In this document: positions 7,750 to 8,904 of the stretch, piece after piece | Layout: each line of letters begins with the position of its first letter | Numbering within the stretch: the stretch's first letter is position 1 | Origin: CAMAVH01 sp036500145 | GTDB taxonomy: Bacteria; Pseudomonadota; Alphaproteobacteria; SMXQ01 | Length of the DNA stretch: 8,904 bases | NCBI GenBank assembly: GCA_036500145.1 | Contig: DASYCO010000003.1 | Location: 1-8,904, forward strand | Reading direction: 5' to 3' | Notes under the pieces: model-generated | Told to the model about the DNA's origin: nothing | The model's input: the letters and a program-made list of their open reading frames with translations, nothing else | Databases searched by the model: none | Made by a program: the position numbers and the translations under genes

Positions 7750-7777
7750 CCGACGGCTTACAATCTCATGCCGTCGG
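7750..7777 (+). other. Hairpin in the 5' leader of tRNA-Pro
   Basis: CCGACGGC (7750-7757) and GCCGTCGG (7770-7777) form a perfect 8-bp stem around the 12-base loop TTACAATCTCAT. Two more pairs are possible past one bulged G. There is no T-run, and the tRNA begins 11 bases later. It may guide processing of the precursor or be the remnant of another element. Confidence 0.45.
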
Positions 7778-7788
7778 GCGGACACGGT

Positions 7789-7865
7789 CGGGGCGTAGCG
7801 CAGCCTGGTAGCGCATCAGACTGGGGGTCTGAGGGTCGGAGGTTCAAATCCTCTCGTCCCGACCA
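7789..7865 (+). tRNA. tRNA-Pro (anticodon GGG)
   Basis: A full 77-base cloverleaf is visible. The acceptor stem CGGGGCG (7789-7795) pairs with CGTCCCG (7855-7861) with one G-U. The anticodon stem TCAGA/TCTGA encloses the loop CTGGGGG, giving anticodon GGG at 7823-7825, which reads CCC and CCU codons. The T-loop is GGTTCAAATCC and the discriminator A is followed by an encoded CCA (7863-7865). A TTTTA run follows the 3' end. It is an isolated tRNA gene with no integrase or repeated tRNA tail in this window, so I see no sign of an inserted element. Confidence 0.96.
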
Positions 7866-7902
7866 TTTTATCTCCCCCGCATGTTCCATCAGCGAATGCC
7901 GT

Positions 7903-8400
7903 TCAGTGGCCGGCGCCGCCGTAGCCGCCGGCACCGCCTGTGCCGGCGTTGCCAATGGGCTGGCCACCCTTGCCACCCGCGCCGCCGTTGTTGATCACGC
8001 CGTTGCCGCCCATGCCGCCGGTGCCGCCATTGCCGTAGAGCGCGCCGCCATTGCCGCCGGCACCCCCCACGCCACCATTGCCGCCATTGCCATAGAGCAT
8101 GCCTGCCTTGCCGCCCGTGCCGCCGTTGCCACCAGCGCCGGAGGTGCCAGCCGCGCCGTTGCCGCCTACGCCGCCATTTCCGTAGAACTGGCTGCCGGCA
8201 CCACCAGTGCCGCCCACGCCAGCCGCGCCATTGCCGTCCATGCCGCCGTTTCCGCCATTGCCATAGAGCTGGCCGGCCCTGCCGCCTGCGCCGCCATAGC
8301 CCGCGCTGCCATTGCTTTGCGCAAGGGCGGGCGTCGCCGCCAGGGCGAGGGCCAATCCGGCGATCAGAAACGTGCGATGTGAAGCGAACGGATGCGTCAT
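7903..8400 (-). CDS. Secreted glycine-rich repeat protein, function unknown
   Basis: I do not recognise a named family. The 165-aa product begins with a clear Sec signal peptide (TFLIAGLALALAATPALA, cleavage probably after Ala27, before Gln28). The mature part, about 138 residues, is almost wholly Gly with Ala, Asn and Thr, in GGxGG triplets that resemble PE_PGRS and polyglycine-II type sequences. Five regularly placed landmarks occur: (L/F)YGNGG at 45-50, 72-77, 102-107 and 121-126, and a degenerate PIGNAG at 148-153. The Tyr-to-Tyr spacing is 27, 30 and 19 residues. There is no cysteine, no anchor and few charged residues, so an extracellular or periplasmic structural role is plausible. AGGAGGG four bases before the ATG is an excellent ribosome binding site, and an extended -10 promoter sits just upstream. 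Signal, ribosome binding site, promoter and sensible repeats together argue it is a real gene and not a GC-rich artefact. Confidence 0.8.
   Translation of the reverse strand: MTHPFASHRTFLIAGLALALAATPALAQSNGSAGYGGAGGRAGQLYGNGGNGGMDGNGAAGVGGTGGAGSQFYGNGGVGGNGAAGTSGAGGNGGTGGKAGMLYGNGGNGGVGGAGGNGGALYGNGGTGGMGGNGVINNGGAGGKGGQPIGNAGTGGAGGYGGAGH
8024..8269 (-). repeat. Four 18-bp repeat units inside the glycine-rich gene
   Basis: Near-identical 18-mers at 8024-8041, 8081-8098, 8171-8188 and 8252-8269 (plus-strand form CCGCCATTGCCATAGAGC) encode the LYGNGG-type landmark plus flanking Gly/Asn. The second and fourth copies are identical; the first differs by one base and the third by three. Start-to-start distances are 57, 90 and 81 bases, all in frame. 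Such repeats invite slippage or recombination, so unit number may vary between strains. Confidence 0.75.
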
Positions 8401-8404
8401 GGCG

Positions 8405-8411
8405 CCCTCCT
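8405..8411 (-). promoter_or_regulatory. Strong ribosome binding site of the glycine-rich gene
   Basis: AGGAGGG on the minus strand ends four bases before the ATG at 8400. It is the best Shine-Dalgarno match in the window and supports both the start codon and high expression of this gene. Confidence 0.75.
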
Positions 8412-8424
8412 ATGGTGAAGCCTC

Positions 8425-8433
8425 ACTATAGCA
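8425..8433 (-). promoter_or_regulatory. Extended -10 promoter of the glycine-rich gene
   Basis: The minus strand reads TGCTATAGT, a TGn extended -10 with five of six TATAAT positions matched. No good -35 is seen at 16-18 bases, as expected for extended -10 promoters, and the region where it would lie overlaps the end of the GIY-YIG gene. The start codon is 24 bases past the -10, giving a leader of about 18 bases. Confidence 0.6.
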
Positions 8434-8451
8434 GCGTCGCTCATGACGGGC

Positions 8452-8709
8452 TTATGACTTCGCCACCATTTTGAGGGCGGCCTTGAAGACGCGGTCGCGC
8501 TTGATCGCGATCTCGCGGCGCAGGGCGTCGCCATGGGCCAGCGGGCCTTCGACATGGGCCACGGTCCAGGGACCGCGCCCGCGCGTGAAGCGGGCGCCCT
8601 TGCCGGCGTTGTGCTGGTCGCAGCGCGCGTCCACGTCCTTGGCGATGCCGGTGTAGAGAATCCCGGCGCCGTTGCGCAGCACGTAGACGAAATAGTCGAG
8701 GTCGCTCAT
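8452..8709 (-). CDS. Small GIY-YIG domain protein (UPF0213/YhbQ-like)
   Basis: The 85-aa product is a single-domain GIY-YIG protein of the UPF0213/YhbQ type, a family of stand-alone predicted nucleases of uncertain biological role. The N-terminal strand pair appears as YFVYVLRNG (6-14) and LYTGIAKDV (18-26), with Tyr9, Tyr19 and Gly21 in the signature positions. Arg29, His33 and the later Glu66 in LRREIAIKR correspond to conserved active-site positions, and HNAGKGARFTRGR (33-45) is typical of the family. All key residues therefore look intact. I chose the ATG at 8709; an in-frame TTG at 8727 would add six residues but neither has a good ribosome binding site. The gene lies 30 bases downstream of slyX on the same strand and may share its transcript. 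Its 3' end overlaps the upstream region of the glycine-rich gene. Confidence 0.88.
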   Translation of the reverse strand: MSDLDYFVYVLRNGAGILYTGIAKDVDARCDQHNAGKGARFTRGRGPWTVAHVEGPLAHGDALRREIAIKRDRVFKAALKMVAKS

Positions 8710-8739
8710 CGCGCGGTCGTCGTTCAATCGGGGCGCGGC

Positions 8740-8904
8740 TCAGTAATGCGGCGGCGGCTTGCTGTCCTGCGGCGAGCTTTCCCAGGGCGCGTCCTGCAGC
8801 CGCTGCGTCAAGGCGGCGACCTTGCGGTTGAGCAGGTCGATCTGCGAGGCCTGCTTGGCAACGATGCCCGACAGGTCCTCCGCCGTGCGTTCGGCATGGG
8901 CGAG
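8740..8904 (-). CDS. slyX: SlyX family protein (5' part outside the window)
   Basis: The last 54 codons of a minus-strand gene are present, ending in TGA at 8740-8742. The peptide has a coiled-coil stretch, SGIVAKQASQIDLLNRKVAALTQRL (about the first 12-36 visible residues), with hydrophobic residues in heptad spacing. It ends with a Pro-rich tail closing in KPPPHY, the characteristic SlyX C-terminus. SlyX proteins are small (about 70 aa), so only roughly the first 15-20 residues are missing. The function of the family is unknown. It is immediately upstream of the GIY-YIG gene, in the same direction. Confidence 0.9.
   Translation of the reverse strand, partial: LAHAERTAEDLSGIVAKQASQIDLLNRKVAALTQRLQDAPWESSPQDSKPPPHY

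Noticed and set aside
7789..7902. tRNA-Pro as an integration site for a mobile element carrying the Gly-rich gene
   Set aside because: No integrase, no repeat of the tRNA 3' end and no change in base composition are visible, and typical core genes (slyX) follow on the far side.
7758..7976. A 72-codon minus-strand frame containing GREDLNLRPSDPQSDALPG
   Set aside because: This is the antisense translation of tRNA-Pro, a frequent false annotation in databases.
7768..8382. A 204-codon plus-strand frame across tRNA-Pro and the Gly-rich gene
   Set aside because: Its first part is a translation of the tRNA itself (the well-known spurious QPGSASDWGSEGRRFKSSRPD-type peptide) and the rest is the antisense of Gly codons, giving an Ala-rich artefact.

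Overview
The window is about 8.9 kb of high-GC bacterial chromosome (my estimate is well above 60% GC). It is most consistent with a free-living alphaproteobacterium, perhaps of the Rhodospirillales type. The main reasons are a CBP3/UQCC-type ubiquinol-cytochrome c chaperone, a family shared by Alphaproteobacteria and mitochondria, and the order bamE (divergent), chaperone, yceD/DUF177, rpmF, plsX, fabH, ihfA, merR, which is typical of that class. I cannot place it to genus from sequence reading alone. Nothing looks like an insertion sequence, prophage, CRISPR array or toxin-antitoxin pair.

Left part (1-2711): a proton-pumping membrane pyrophosphatase (hppA, plus strand) that lacks only the first base of its start codon at the window edge. 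It is followed by a strong hairpin terminator and then, convergently, by bamE on the minus strand, encoding an outer-membrane lipoprotein of the BAM complex with a Gly/Pro-rich tail.

Middle (2877-7648, plus strand): the cytochrome bc1 assembly chaperone and yceD lie 10 bases apart. A 225-base leader-like gap precedes rpmF-plsX-fabH (ribosomal protein L32, then acyl-phosphate synthesis and initiation of fatty-acid synthesis), with fabH starting at the base after the plsX stop. A 174-base gap holds a terminator-like hairpin, two dyads and a good promoter for ihfA, which is followed after one base by a MerR-family regulator gene. The set links ribosome, membrane lipid and nucleoid functions.

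Right part (7649-8904): a tRNA-Pro(GGG) with encoded CCA, preceded by a promoter with a GC-rich discriminator and a strong hairpin. Then, on the minus strand, come a secreted glycine-rich repeat protein of unknown function with its own extended -10 promoter, a small GIY-YIG nuclease-domain protein, and the 3' end of slyX, which runs off the window.

Most of the window is conserved core genome. I found no convincing undescribed multi-gene system. The strongest candidate for novelty is the secreted Gly-rich repeat protein at 7903-8400. Less strong are the structured leaders before rpmF and tRNA-Pro and the dyads upstream of ihfA. No gene-free stretch exceeds 300 bases.
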